A DNA stretch of 64,000 nt from Symbiodinium sp. CCMP2592 (lineage: Eukaryota > Sar > Dinophyceae > Suessiales > Symbiodiniaceae). The stretch lies in the NCBI GenBank assembly GCA_905221615.1, contig CAJNDT010003546.1:425001-489000 (forward strand), read 5' to 3'. A program made the translations under genes and the position numbers. The notes beneath the pieces were generated by a model that worked only from the letters and a program-made list of their open reading frames with translations, did not search any database and was not told where the DNA came from. Numbering within the stretch: the stretch's first letter is position 1; each line of letters opens with the position of its first letter. This document shows, piece by piece, positions 46,121-56,218 of this stretch.

Positions 46121-47125
46121 CGACGACTGCTTAGGTTTCGAAGGCTTGGGCACTCTTGTATGGGGGGTGTCGGGTTTAGGGTTTCGGCGCGGAATCTAGG
46201 ATTTGCGGTCCGGGTGGGGATTCGGTTCAGAGACTTGCTACTGTTCAGCAGATGGGATTGCAGTTGTAGAATCACTTGCGGGAAGACTTGGTCCTACCGG
46301 CTTACCGTTCTCATCCTCGTGCTCGAGAATTAAGCCATACCCTATCATCCGAGAATTCTCCTACAGGAACGAACTGTCCAGGATTCTACTAGTAAGGTCG
46401 GTATAGAACCGGCGGAACTTGTCTCTTATGACCAGTACAAACAAGGGCCAGAAGCCCAGAACAGCAGGTTTCTGCAGGTAGGCAGGCAAAGCCTGGCCTG
46501 TGGTTCGAAATAGCCCGAAAGCCATGTACGGCACGGTCCCCTAATGATTCCTTACAGCCTTCGGCTTAGAGCTCTCGATATGAGGCAGCCCCGAATCAGG
46601 GATAAGGCGTTGAGAATCGGGCGGGCGGGTATATCGGAGACCTTCCTCCCAAAATCGTGGACCCCACACCTCAAACCCAAACCCGAAGACTGCCCGGGCA
46701 GTCCTTGAGTTTCACTCGCTGCAGGTGTTCCAAAGATTCCGTGGCCACTGCTTTGAACCGGAACGGCCCCCGTTGCGGCGGCGTCGCTCTCAAGAGGCTT
46801 CGAAACCACTATCCGCGGACTCTTACAGCAATGCCTCGTGGGCTCTATAAGGCCCTCCTCTTTTTCAAAGCCTGTAAAAACTTCGGAAAAATCTCCAGAT
46901 CAACCGGCGAGGCTTGGATGCTCAGATTCGCGGCCCAAATTTCCATGCGATGAATTTCGGGCCTCTTGTGTTTGGGGTGCAGGATGTGAGTCTTAGTTGA
47001 GGGCCAACTGACCATGTACTTGGGAGTTAACGGGGTATTCAAGCTTCAAACCAAATTCCCCCAGATGCGGCTATCTTCAAGCGCAAACGAGATTTGTCCT
47101 AAACCCTAAACCCTAAACCCTAAAC

Positions 47126-47169
47126 CGACGGTGCTCCGCCGAAAAGCCCTGAAGCCAAGGAGCCACAGC
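47126..47169 (-). CDS. Candidate orphan exon bounded by AG|G and a telomere-like donor
   Basis: Minus-strand block between acceptor ACTCGAG|G and donor CG|GTTTAGGGTTTAGG. More than one frame is open (one reads LWLLGFRAFRRSTV), so neither frame nor product is settled. Its value is the splice context: the donor would be the first base pair of a telomere-like tract. Confidence 0.2.
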
Positions 47170-47194
47170 CTCGAGTCTTCAAGGGAAGGGAAGG

Positions 47195-47287
47195 GTTTAG
47201 GGTTTAGGGTTTAGGATTTAGGGTTTAGGGTTTAGGGTTTACGGTTTAGGGTTTAGGGTTTAGGGTTTAAGGTTTAGGGTTTAGGGT
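47195..47287 (+). repeat. Telomere-like tract
   Basis: About 13 TTTAGGG units with TTTACGG and TTTAAGG variants. Confidence 0.9.
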
Positions 47288-47432
47288 TTAGTAGGGAATG
47301 GGGGAATGGATCCCTATAGTAGTCCCTATTTCGGGTTTGGGGGTTAGGGTTTACGGTTTAGGGTTTAGGGGTTAGGGTTATAGTCGTCCCTACATAATCC
47401 CAAACAACAGTCCCCATAGAACCATTCCCCCA
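47288..47432 (+). mobile_element. Fold-back element family F, split by a telomere-like tract
   Basis: The left end AGTAGGGAATGGGGGAATGG and the right CCCTACATAATCCC to CCATTCCCCCAT match the intact copy at 30.56 kb. A 50-bp telomere-like tract (47,329-47,378) sits between TATAGTAGTCCCTA and TATAGTCGTCCCTA. Confidence 0.8.
47329..47378 (+). repeat. Telomere-like insertion with 14-bp flanking repeats
   Basis: About seven TTTAGGG-type units between near-identical 14-bp repeats (47,315-47,328 and 47,379-47,392, one mismatch). Confidence 0.8.
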
Positions 47433-47454
47433 TCTCCTTTTAAGAACCAGACAG

Positions 47455-47773
47455 GGGCTATCGATACCCTAAGACCCCTTATAGAACCCTTACAGAACCC
47501 TTTAAAGGAACCCTTTAAGCCTTTAAGGAACCCCATTCCCTTTTATCATAGGGATCCTTAGGGGTGTAGGGGGAGGGGGGTAGGGGGCCTTAATGCCCAT
47601 AATAAGGACTAATAAAACCTATTATTTAAGGAAATATAGTCCCCTACACCCCTCCCCCCTACACCCCTAAGGATCCCTATGATAAAAGGGAATGGGGTTC
47701 CTTAAAGGCTTAAAGGGTTCCTTTAAAGGGTTCTGTAAGGGTTCTATAAGGGGTCTTAGGGTATCGATAGCCC
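47455..47773 (+). mobile_element. 319-bp near-perfect palindrome flanked by 17-bp direct repeats (family E)
   Basis: Arms of about 125 bp begin GGGCTATCGATACCC and end GGGTATCGATAGCCC. The core is about 70 bp (GGGGGCCTTAATGCCC). TTTTAAGAACCAGACAG lies at 47,438-47,454 and 47,778-47,794. No coding capacity. Confidence 0.88.
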
Positions 47774-48972
47774 ATGATTTTAAGAACCAGACAGTCAAGT
47801 ACCGAGAAGCGCTCCGGTGTGTCCGCTCCCGAGCTCCCCGGCTCTTTGTCGCCTGAGGCGGTCCCAGGGTCTCTTTGGCAATCTGGGGCCCCTAAACCCT
47901 AAACCCTAACCCCTAAACCCTAAACCCTAGGCCCTAAACCCTAGGCCCTAAACCCTACCTTAACCCCAAATAACCTCCCTTTTTAAGGACTTATGTAAAG
48001 AAATCAGATTAGGGAGCCCTAAAAAGGTAGGTTCCTTAGGGTCCAGGTAAACCCTAAACCCTAAACCGCCTTAGAGATTCCGGTCTCGTCGGCTTCGGGT
48101 TTTTAGGGCTTTCAAGGGCTCTCCAGAAACCAGAGACCCATTGGCCCCTCCTGAACCCTCAACTCCCAACCCTCTCTCCCGAGCCTTTACTCAAAAAGGG
48201 GAAAAGGAGGAGGGACCCCTACCCTATAATGGGCTATATAATGGGTATATACTAGCTATTTTAAGCTCTTTTGTGGTCCCTCTATTTAATGGCTCAAGCC
48301 CAAACGGATGCTAAAAAAGGCAGCTGAAGGATTCGTAATCCATCATCTTCCCTTACAGTGCCATTTTAACTAGGATACCCAGTAACCTAAGAATAAAAAG
48401 GCCTCTCTTTTTGGTATTGGGTAACTTTATAAGGAACCTAGGACTACAAAAAGGGAATAAGGGTACTACTGGAGATCCTAGTTAACTATTGTAGAATATA
48501 CCCCCAAAGCCTTGCTCTGCATGCTAAGGCCCCCCTCTCCCATGCCGCCGAAGGAGCGGGGCTCTTCGGCAGGTGCCGGCATGGCTGGCGCGTTGCTGAT
48601 GCTCTTGGGCTCTACAATTGCGCGTGGTTCAGGGTTTATTAGGGTGATGGGGCTGTGGATTTGATGTTGCGGATTTCGGCGGTATTTTGGGAGGCTTGAA
48701 TCATTGCAATAGGGTTCTGGGTATAGCCTGCTATAGTCATAATAGGGAGAATCGTGAAGAATAGCCTGAGTAAATCTCTCAGGCCCCTGCGTTAGTTAGC
48801 TTTAAAGGTCGGGGCAAACCCTAAACCCTCAACCCCTAAACCCTAAACTTTGGAGGTCGGGGTTTTGGCGTTTCGGTGTCGGGACCTTGAGCATTCGCGA
48901 CGGAATCGGGCGAAGCTTGAGCTTCCGAGGGTCTTCAGGGTTTAGGGTTTAGGGTTCAGGGTTTAGGGTTTA

Positions 48973-49540
48973 GGGTGTGTCACAGTGCCACGGCGCGCCC
49001 CACCCATGGAGTGGTCGTGGGTCGCGCCGTCTTCGTAACGTGGAACCCACCCACAACCACCCGAAGCAGGACTAGAACGGGTTTTGTGTTCTGCTTCTTC
49101 TTATTCGAGTGCTGCACTAGCCGAAAAGACGTTGCAATGTTGCGGAACGTCAAAGGGACATCCGAGTGATGTAGTCACAAAATAGCAGCGACGCCCTCGC
49201 TCGTCCTCGCCGGCCGCCAGAGTCGTCCGTCAGCCGTCGTCAGAGTCGTCCGTCAGGGCCCAGTGCCAGGCCTCCAGAAGTGGTCTGCAGCCGTCCGCTG
49301 TCCGTGCCAGTCCGGCCAAGAGTGCTGATCATCCAGTCGGCCGCCAGGGTTTTTTCGCCCGGCAGTCCGTGCCAGAATTGTCCAGCTTTGCCGCCAGACT
49401 CGCACTCCAAGGTCCTTGCCAGAGTCGGCCACGGCCCCCAAGCTCTTTCTAGGACGTCCCGTCCCCGTCAAACTATAGTCGTCAGCCGCCAGAGACGTGA
49501 AACGGACATTTCCGCCTGGCCACGGCACTGTGACACACCC
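48973..49540 (+). mobile_element. 568-bp GC-rich element with 17-bp terminal inverted repeats
   Basis: It starts GGGTGTGTCACAGTGCC and ends GGCACTGTGACACACCC, an exact 17-bp inverted repeat. The interior shares phrases such as CAAGCTCTTTCTA and GTCCCGTCCCCG with the GC-rich block at 50.2-51.3 kb. I found no transposase and no clear target duplication. Confidence 0.65.
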
Positions 49541-49749
49541 TGTACAGTGACGGAGCTAAGTCGCATCATGCTTGTTGGATCCCAGCCCACCTTGCGGGGA
49601 AGCACCCGGGGGGGTCGCATCACCGGGCGTCTACTTGGGGATACGTGATTATGTTGATTCGGGAATATTGAGAATTGAGTGCTGAAGCTGAATTTACAGC
49701 AATTTACTTGCAGATTCGTTCTCTCTGTGTTGCTTGGTGCTTGCTGTGT

Positions 49750-50075
49750 GCTTGCAAAATCGAGCGTCTACATGGGGAACGGCTGGTTTTTGTTTGCTGT
49801 TTGATTCGACGTCGCTGATGTATTTCTGGAGCGGGCGCTTGCTAAAGCGAGCGTCTACATAGGGAATGGCTGGTTTTGATGTGCTGTCCGCTGCGATGCC
49901 ACTGATGTGTTTCTGGAGCGGGTGCTTGCAAAATCGAGCGTCTACATGGGCAACGGCTGGTTTCATGGGCTGATTGCTGCGATGCCCCTGATGTGTTTCT
50001 GGAGAGGGTGCTTGCCAAATCGAACGTCTACATGGGGAACGGCTGGTTTTCATTTGCTGTTTGATGCCTGGCCTG
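49750..50075 (-). repeat. 87-bp minisatellite, 4 units
   Basis: Units start at 49,750, 49,837, 49,924 and 50,010. The minus strand is open through three of them and reads HVDARFCKHPLQKHIS; the 86-bp step shifts the frame of the fourth. Coding status unknown. Confidence 0.85.
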
Positions 50076-50189
50076 TTCCTCAGAGGGAAGGACGACGAAC
50101 CGTCCACACCAGAAAAAGCTTGTTTTGCGTCTTTACTTAAGAGAAGGACGACGAACGGGCCCCGCAGGTTGTCCGCAAAGCTCTTTTTG

Positions 50190-51290
50190 GAGGAACTGGG
50201 TCCCCGCAGGGTCACCCCGCTGTCTCCGCCAGGGTCGCTTGGTCAGGGTCGCCGTCCCCGCCAAGGTCCTTACGCCGTCCTTGCCAGGGTCGTCCGCCGT
50301 CCCCGCCACGATCGCCCGCCGTCCGCGCCAGGGTCGTCCGCCGTCCTCCAGAATCGTCTGCCAAGCTGTTTTTGGCCTTTTTAGTTGCTGTCAAAGCCAA
50401 GTGCCCGCCAGAGTGTCCGCCGTCCCCATTAGGGTTGCCCGCCGTCCCCGCCAGGGTCGTCCGTCTGCCAAACTGTTTTTGGCCTTTTCGTGCCTGTCAA
50501 AGTCATCGCCAAGTCCCCACCAGAGTTGTCCACCGTCCCCGCAGGGCCGCCGTCCCGTCCGCCATCCCCTCCAGAGTCTGCCAAGCTGTTTTTGGCTTTT
50601 TCAGTCCCTGTCAGAGTCGCCAAGTCCCCGCCAGAGTCGTCCGCCGTCCCCGCCAGGCCCGCCGTCCCCGCCGGTCGTCCGCCGTCCCCCTCCAGAGTCG
50701 TCTGCCAAGCTGTTTTTGGCTTTTTTAGTTGCTGTCACAGCAGAGTCGTCCGCCGTCCCCGCCAGGGTTGCCCGCCGTCCCCGCCAGGGTCGCCAAAGTC
50801 GTCCGTCCACCAAGTCCCCGCCAGGGTCGTCAGCCGTCCCCGCCAGAGGGCTCGCCATCCCCGCCAGGGTCGCTCGTCAAGCTCTTTCTACCAGGTCCCG
50901 TCCCCGCCAGGGTTCTCGCGCTGGGAGATAAGGCGCCATCCCCTCCAGAGTCATCTGCCAAGCTGTTTTTGGCTTTTTCAGTCCCTGTCAGAGTCGCCAA
51001 AACCCCGCCAGAGTCGTCCGCCGTCCCCGCCAGGGTCGCCCGCCGTCCCCGCCAGGGTCGTCCGCCGTCCCCCTCCTCCAGAGTCGTCTGCCAAGCTGTT
51101 TTTGGCTTTTTTAGTTGCTGTCACAGCAGAGTCGTCCGCCGTCCCCGCCGAGTCGCGCGCCGTCCCCGCCAAAGTCGTCCGTCCACCAAGTCCCCGCCAG
51201 GGTCGTCAGCCGTCCCCGCCAGGGTCGCTCGTCAAGCTCTTTCTACCAGGTCCCGTCCCCGCCAGGGTTCTCGCGCTGGGAGATAAGGGT
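50190..51290 (+). repeat. GC-rich complex tandem repeat
   Basis: Dominated by GTCCGCCGTCCCCGCCAGGG, with a longer repeating block containing GCCAAGCTGTTTTTGGC. Two blocks of about 340 bp are near-duplicates (about 50.59-50.93 and 50.95-51.29 kb). Several long Arg/Pro/Ser-rich open frames cross it only because stop codons are rare. Confidence 0.9.
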
Positions 51291-51424
51291 ACCCAATTTT
51301 ACTATTGTGCCCCATGGCTAGCAGTGCCAAATCAGGTCTGGTAGACTCGATCTGCTTGGCCAAGCAAGCAGATCTCGAAGCGGTAGCGTTCAGTGGTACC
51401 GGCCGCCGCCGGGCGCGGGCGGCC

Positions 51425-51575
51425 AATGGCTTCGGGTTTAGAGTTTCGGGTTTGGGGTTTAGGGTTTAGGGTTTCGGGTTTAGAGTTTCGGGTTTAGGGT
51501 TTAGGGTTTCGGGTTTAGGGTTTAGGGTCTCGGGTTTAGGGTTTAGAGTTTAGTGTTTAGGGTTTAGAGTGTGGT
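51425..51575 (+). repeat. Telomere-like tract
   Basis: TTTAGGG alternating with TTTCGGG and TTTAGAG. Confidence 0.85.
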
Positions 51576-51616
51576 CGTGAGGTTGAAAGTCGCAAAGAAA
51601 AGGATTCAGGGACCTC

Positions 51617-51700
51617 AACAAGTAGAATAAGTAGAACAGGGTTTGGTGCTATAGTTCTTACTCATACGAGGAAACCCTGCGCAATAGCATTCGTAAAAAC
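51617..51700 (+). mobile_element. Fold-back element family B, degenerate copy
   Basis: CAAGTAGAACAGGGTTTGG at left and GAAACCCTGCGCAATAGC at right. Confidence 0.5.
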
Positions 51701-51851
51701 ACGATCCGAGACTATCCTCATAATGCACCCTAGTATGCAACCCCAACTGTAGAGTGTCGGTTTTTTTGCGATGCACCCCAGTGTGCAACTCAATTGTAGA
51801 GTGTCGGTTCGGGCCGGAGGTTGGGCCGTTAGGCCACAGGTCCCCCATCAT

Positions 51852-51953
51852 GGGAGTTTCCGAAAAGCAGGGGTGCCTTATTCTGGGGTCCTTATAATAA
51901 GGATCCTACTATTTAGGGTACCATATTAGGGTCCCCTATTTTCGGAAACTCCC
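51852..51953 (+). mobile_element. Fold-back element family C, well-preserved copy
   Basis: Ends GGGAGTTTCCGAAAAGC and TTTTCGGAAACTCCC with the central palindrome CCTTATAATAAGG. Confidence 0.88.
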
Positions 51954-52641
51954 ATATGTTGACCTGGACTTATAAGCCGGTTGTCCTGAAACGCAATGCC
52001 TCATATCTCCGGACCCGCGAACAACGAAACAACCATAAACTGGTAAGATGCCCCACCACATGAGTACACCCAAAGCAGGCTTGGTGTTTAGCGAAGCGCC
52101 CTTGAGCGGATGCTTTCTCAAAGATTCAAACTGAGGCTTCACTTTGCACATGCCAATGACCATGTCACCTCTGATTCTAAATCCTAAACTCAAGACCTTG
52201 AACCTAGCAGACCACAACCACAATTGTGCAAGAGCTCTTTCCGTCGAATGCGATCTGCTGCAGCGTCGAAACGGGAACAGTCAGGAGGTTCGGCCCATGC
52301 GGTCTTAGAGCTTTGGGCAGACAACAGACCCCCGATCATTATAGGGTCCCGTAAATCTATACTGGTTTTATCAGCCTTCCCCAAGGGACTACTATATAGG
52401 GTCTGCAAGATGTCTTTGTTACGCCTTTCTTCTGCTGCCCAGAGTCCAAAAGCGACTTTTGCTAGGGCTAGGTGTTATTGGCATACATATAAGCATCGAT
52501 CATTCGTATCATCACTCTCCACCTCATATTTCTAGTCGCCGGCCAATGCCCCCCGCATCATCATCGTCCACATGCCCGTCATCTTCACGTGCAGAACCCC
52601 CCTGTCTCCCGGCTGTTTCACCTGAGTATTCTACGACTACT

Positions 52642-52745
52642 ACTGTTGATGATATAAATCCTGTATTACCCATAATGAGGAATACACCATAATTCCCCTA
52701 GTTTAGGGTCCTTAAGGTAATGCGGTATTTATATCATCAGCCGTA
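52642..52745 (+). mobile_element. Fold-back element family A, copy
   Basis: Ends CTGTTGATGATATAAATCCTG and ATTTATATCATCAGCCG; middle matches the 39.71 kb copy. Confidence 0.85.
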
Positions 52746-52768
52746 CGACTGCCCCAGCATTTGGCTCC

Positions 52769-52882
52769 TCATCCTCCCGGTTTCTCCATGAAGCTGCGTA
52801 GGTCTTCCTCACAAACCTCCTCTTCTGCACGCGGCACGAAAGCTGCACTCAGGTTGCAAGAGTCCACATCTTGAGCCAAGGG
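52769..52882 (-). CDS. Candidate terminal exon, C-terminus of an unidentified protein
   Basis: Thirty-seven codons ending at TGA (52,769-52,771), with RAEEEVCEEDLRSFMEKPGG as the last residues. The sequence is acidic, not repetitive and GC3-rich. The upstream boundary is AAG|C rather than AG|G and abuts a telomere-like stretch, so the exon start is uncertain. It could be the last exon of the minus-strand gene whose exons lie at 55-61 kb, but phase cannot be linked. Confidence 0.3.
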   Translation of the reverse strand, partial: PLAQDVDSCNLSAAFVPRAEEEVCEEDLRSFMEKPGG

Positions 52883-53087
52883 CTTCAGGTTTAGGTTTCT
52901 CAAAAATCTTCAGCTATAGAATCTGCACAAAACTCTTATAAATCATAAGCCCCAAAAAAAAAATGACACTCGGAACTCTCCACCCGGCCGCAACTCTCCC
53001 TTCTGATCCGCTTCCGGGCTTTGGCTGCCAGCGCGGCGCGCGTGCGCGCCCAGGGGCTTTGGAGTCGTGTGGGTTTTGGGTTTATTT

Positions 53088-53189
53088 GGGAGTTTCTGAA
53101 AATTAGGGGTACCTTATTTGGGGGTCCTTATAATAAGGATCCTAGTATTTAGGGTACTATATTAGGGTCCCCTGTTTTCGGAAACTCCC
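53088..53189 (+). mobile_element. Fold-back element family C, copy
   Basis: Ends GGGAGTTTCTGAAAATTAG and TTTTCGGAAACTCCC. Confidence 0.85.
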
Positions 53190-53199
53190 ATTTGAGGAC

Positions 53200-53960
53200 C
53201 TTTTTCCAGCTGCAGAACAGTTTAGGGTTTAGGGTTAGGGGTTTAGGTTTGTAGGGTTTGGGATTCAGGGTTTAGGGTTTGGGAGTGAGTTTACGGGTTT
53301 AGGTTTAGGGCTTACGGTTGATATGCGGGCGTTCAAAGCTCGAATAGAGTTTTCCATCAGAGTTCTCTCAATGGCTCTACAAGGGATCTATAAGGGTTTA
53401 AGAGTGTATACAGGGGTCGCAGAAAATTCTGGTATGTTATTTCGGCGAGGAGCCTTTCTTTAGGTGATGTAGGGTTTAGGGTTTAGGGCTTAGGGTTTAG
53501 GGTTTAGGTGCCTCAAGAACTAGAAGTATGGGGTTCTTCTAGATCTTGCAGAGGGTTTGGGGGTCAAGGGTTTGGAGTTTCGGTGTTTGAAGGTCTAAGG
53601 GCTCTAGCAAGTTGGGGTTTCGAAAGATTTTGTCGGGGAGCTGGCATTGTGGATACTCAGAGTATTCAGGTATATCCCCGAAGCAAAAAAATTACAGTCG
53701 AGGGCCTACTTAAAGGATCATGGGACTTAGTAAGTAAGGTTATAAGTCCCCTAAATGGGGTTATAAGTAATTATAAGTACAGTTACCTTAGTTATAACCC
53801 TAGTTACTAAGTCCCATGAGCCTTGAAGTAGGGAGCATTCGTTGATTGCGGTGTATTGGAAACCCCCGCCTGCTCTACCCATGCGTGTCTAGATTTATAA
53901 GTCGGTAGGGGTTGAGGGGTTAACCTTCCAAGGCAATCTAGAGGCCATAATAGGGTTTTG
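53200..53960 (+). repeat. Segmental duplication, copy 2 (partner 20,681-21,440)
   Basis: Same order of telomere-like start, unique middle and family G element as the partner, with only scattered substitutions. Confidence 0.92.
53705..53833 (+). mobile_element. Fold-back element family G, copy within duplication 2
   Basis: As the 21.18 kb copy, with one base difference in the loop. Confidence 0.85.
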
Positions 53961-54707
53961 GGATATATTCTACTATAGGGTTTGGGGATATATTCTACTA
54001 TAGTTATAACAAAGAGCCCCCAAATATGAGGATAGGTTTTGGCATATATTCAACTATAGTTATAACAAAGAGCCCCCCGCAAATATGAGGGCTTTCGCAT
54101 GCTTAGACTTCCGGAGGGCGAGGAACCATGGCCCCTGGGCCCCCTTCGCGCTCGTTGCCATTAACAGACGGGTTTAGGGTTTAGGGTTTAGGAACCCGAA
54201 TCTGCACGGAAAGAGCAGCTGATGAAAGGTCATAGTCGGTTCTCTTGCACTTAAACCGTCGTATAGCAGCATCAACAACAACATCGGGGTTGGTGGGTTT
54301 AGGTTTCGGTACACCGTGAACATTCAACTCTGAACCTAAACTCGGAGAAAGCTAAACAACTTGGTTGTTCGTCAAACCGCGTGCGGAAAGGCTTCAGGTC
54401 ATGTCCGAACCTGGCAAAGTAACTGCCACGATTCAGGGAATCATAAACCCTAAAGTAGGTCTTAAGCCCTGGGCAAAACTCTCCCCCCCCCCCCTTACTC
54501 AAGGATTACAATCGCAGGGTTCCGCGAACCCTGCCAAAAACCTTCAAGGCCCTAAACATCGCGAACTGAAAAGGCTAAAACCCCTGGACCATAAGATACC
54601 ATAAGGCCAAATGCTTCTGAGGCTTGGCGCCCACAACGAAGTCGAAGTGCCCGTGTCCCAGTGCTCGAAATCCGAAATGACACATCCTGAACCCCTATTT
54701 CTAATAT

Positions 54708-54804
54708 AGGCGCCAACTTTAGTAGAATAGGATTTGGGGGCCATTCTACTATAACTACACTGTGGAACCCCCAACATAGCATTTGAAATTATTAAGGCCC
54801 CTAT
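54708..54804 (+). mobile_element. Fold-back element family B, copy
   Basis: Left end ATAGGCGCCAACTTTAGTAG, inner GGAACCCCCAACATAGC, right end AAATTATTAAGGCCCCTA. Confidence 0.75.
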
Positions 54805-54954
54805 CCCTAAACCTTACGATCCTGAAGGGGATCCTCCACCAAGGGAACTGTGGGAGTCTCGCCAAAAAATTTGCCCGGAAGGTATCGACCCCCAAGCAAC
54901 CCCGAACGGCAAACCCAAAAGCCCTGGAGTCCTTACACGCCCTGCATCCTAGCG

Positions 54955-55040
54955 CTAGACCCTAAACTAAACCCTAAACCTTACATCCTAACCCTAAACC
55001 CTGAACTAAACCCTAAACCCTAAACCCCAGAACCCTAAAC
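54955..55040 (-). repeat. Telomere-like CCCTAAA tract
   Basis: CCCTAAA with CCTTACA and CCCTGAA variants. Read on the minus strand it starts GTTTAGGG at the donor of the exon candidate on its right. Confidence 0.85.
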
Positions 55041-55108
55041 CCTGGGTGCCTCCCTGGCCAGAAAGTTCCACCAGGCGCAGTTCTTGGCCTCGCGGCGCTG
55101 TGCTGCAC
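55041..55108 (-). CDS. Candidate exon ending on a telomere-like donor
   Basis: Two bases plus 22 codons between acceptor GTCGAAG|G and donor AGG|GTTTAGGG. The GC3-richest frame reads AAQRREAKNCAWWNFLARE, which resembles the last helix of a double-stranded-RNA-binding domain (KKEAKN-A-W) but is too short to assign. Other frames are also open. Confidence 0.3.
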
Positions 55109-55525
55109 CTTCGACGGGGATCCCGGAGTACTGCGTTTAGCTTTCATAAGCTCTTCGGGCTTTATGGGGCTACTTCTGTAGTCTATAGGCTCCTTGAAGG
55201 GTTGATAGGGTTTCAGGTGTACGATTCAGGCGTTTTTGATCGGAGCCAGGACTATGAGTCAAGCGATGGGGACCTGCCTCGTCGTGCCGGCAGTGGGACG
55301 AAAGCGACCTTCCAAGACCACAGAAAACAAGCTTGATATAGTTTAGGGTTGAGGGGTTTAGGGTTTAGGGTTTACAGGTTTGGGGTTTGGGGTTTAGGGT
55401 TCAGGGTGCTTCGGGTGTGTTTTCCCCAACCACAGTAGTACTCAGTCGGGGGGGGGGTTCTTATGTTCGGTCTACGTGTAAGAAGGTGGTTGGCGTGCGC
55501 TCGTGCGGAAAAACGTTCCGCTCAC

Positions 55526-55726
55526 CTTCGGTTTAGGCAGGATCACCACCACCATCAGAAATAGCGTGACAGGAGCAGGCGCATAGATGATTACGAACAA
55601 CGTGGGAATGTCGTCCTTCGCCTTAAGAAGAGGAGGTTCTCTCAGATAGCTCCCCAGGTGCCGGGCGGCTGAGATGCTGCTCTCCTTCGTCGCCTGGCCG
55701 TCGGGGTGGGGGCAAAGCTCGCTCAC
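55526..55726 (-). CDS. Candidate exon with a predicted membrane segment
   Basis: A 67-codon minus-strand open stretch ends at donor AAG|GTGAGC. It includes LGSYLREPPLLKAKDDIP followed by about 23 mainly hydrophobic residues (FVIIYAPAPVTLFLMVVVIL). Several AG|G sites inside could be the true start. A family B element lies 23 bp upstream. Product unknown. Confidence 0.3.
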
Positions 55727-55748
55727 TCTCTTTCTTAGGGGCTGAGTA

Positions 55749-55852
55749 ATACAGGGGCCTAAATGATTAGAATAGGGTTTTGGGGCCCAATAGACTGTAA
55801 TTATAATAAGTAGCCCACAAAATAGTATAGGTCATTATCTAGGCCCCTATAT
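55749..55852 (+). mobile_element. Fold-back element family B, well-preserved copy
   Basis: Ends AGGGGCCTAAATGATTAG and GGTCATTATCTAGGCCCCT, inner AGCCCACAAAATAGTATAGG. Confidence 0.85.
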
Positions 55853-55868
55853 TACCCTAGCTCGAAAC

Positions 55869-55931
55869 AGGTTAACCTTTTCAAGTATGGTAGGATTGTA
55901 TAAACCCCAAAAGGTTCAAAGTTACCTACTC
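55869..55931 (+). mobile_element. Short fold-back element beginning AGGTTAACC
   Basis: Related to 32,391-32,470. Confidence 0.55.
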
Positions 55932-56083
55932 AGCTACAAAGAGAGCTGCGACTTCGTGGCTCAGTTCACTAGGACCGGATATGGCCGGAATGACTAAGCC
56001 CGCCGTGCTGCAAGGCCCAAACAGAGTACGGCACCCCTACAAGGAAGGACACCAAACTAAAACCCTGAAGGAGACCCCAAATT

Positions 56084-56188
56084 GGGAGTTTCCGAAAATA
56101 GGGGACCCTAATCTAGTACCTTAAGTAGTAGGATCCTTATTATAAGGACCCCAAAATAAGGTACCCCTAATAATTTCTGGAAACTCCT
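56084..56188 (-). mobile_element. Fold-back element family C, copy
   Basis: Ends GGGAGTTTCCGAAAATAGG and TTTCTGGAAACTCC; lies 30 bp from the exon candidate at 56,219. Confidence 0.88.
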
Positions 56189-56218
56189 ATTTAGAGAGCT
56201 CTGCGTATCGGGCCTCAC

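Noticed and set aside
50125-51344. Arg/Pro/Ser-rich plus-strand open frames of 185-284 codons
   Set aside because: Overlapping frames are all open because the block is GC-rich tandem repeat; no start context, domain or splice pattern.
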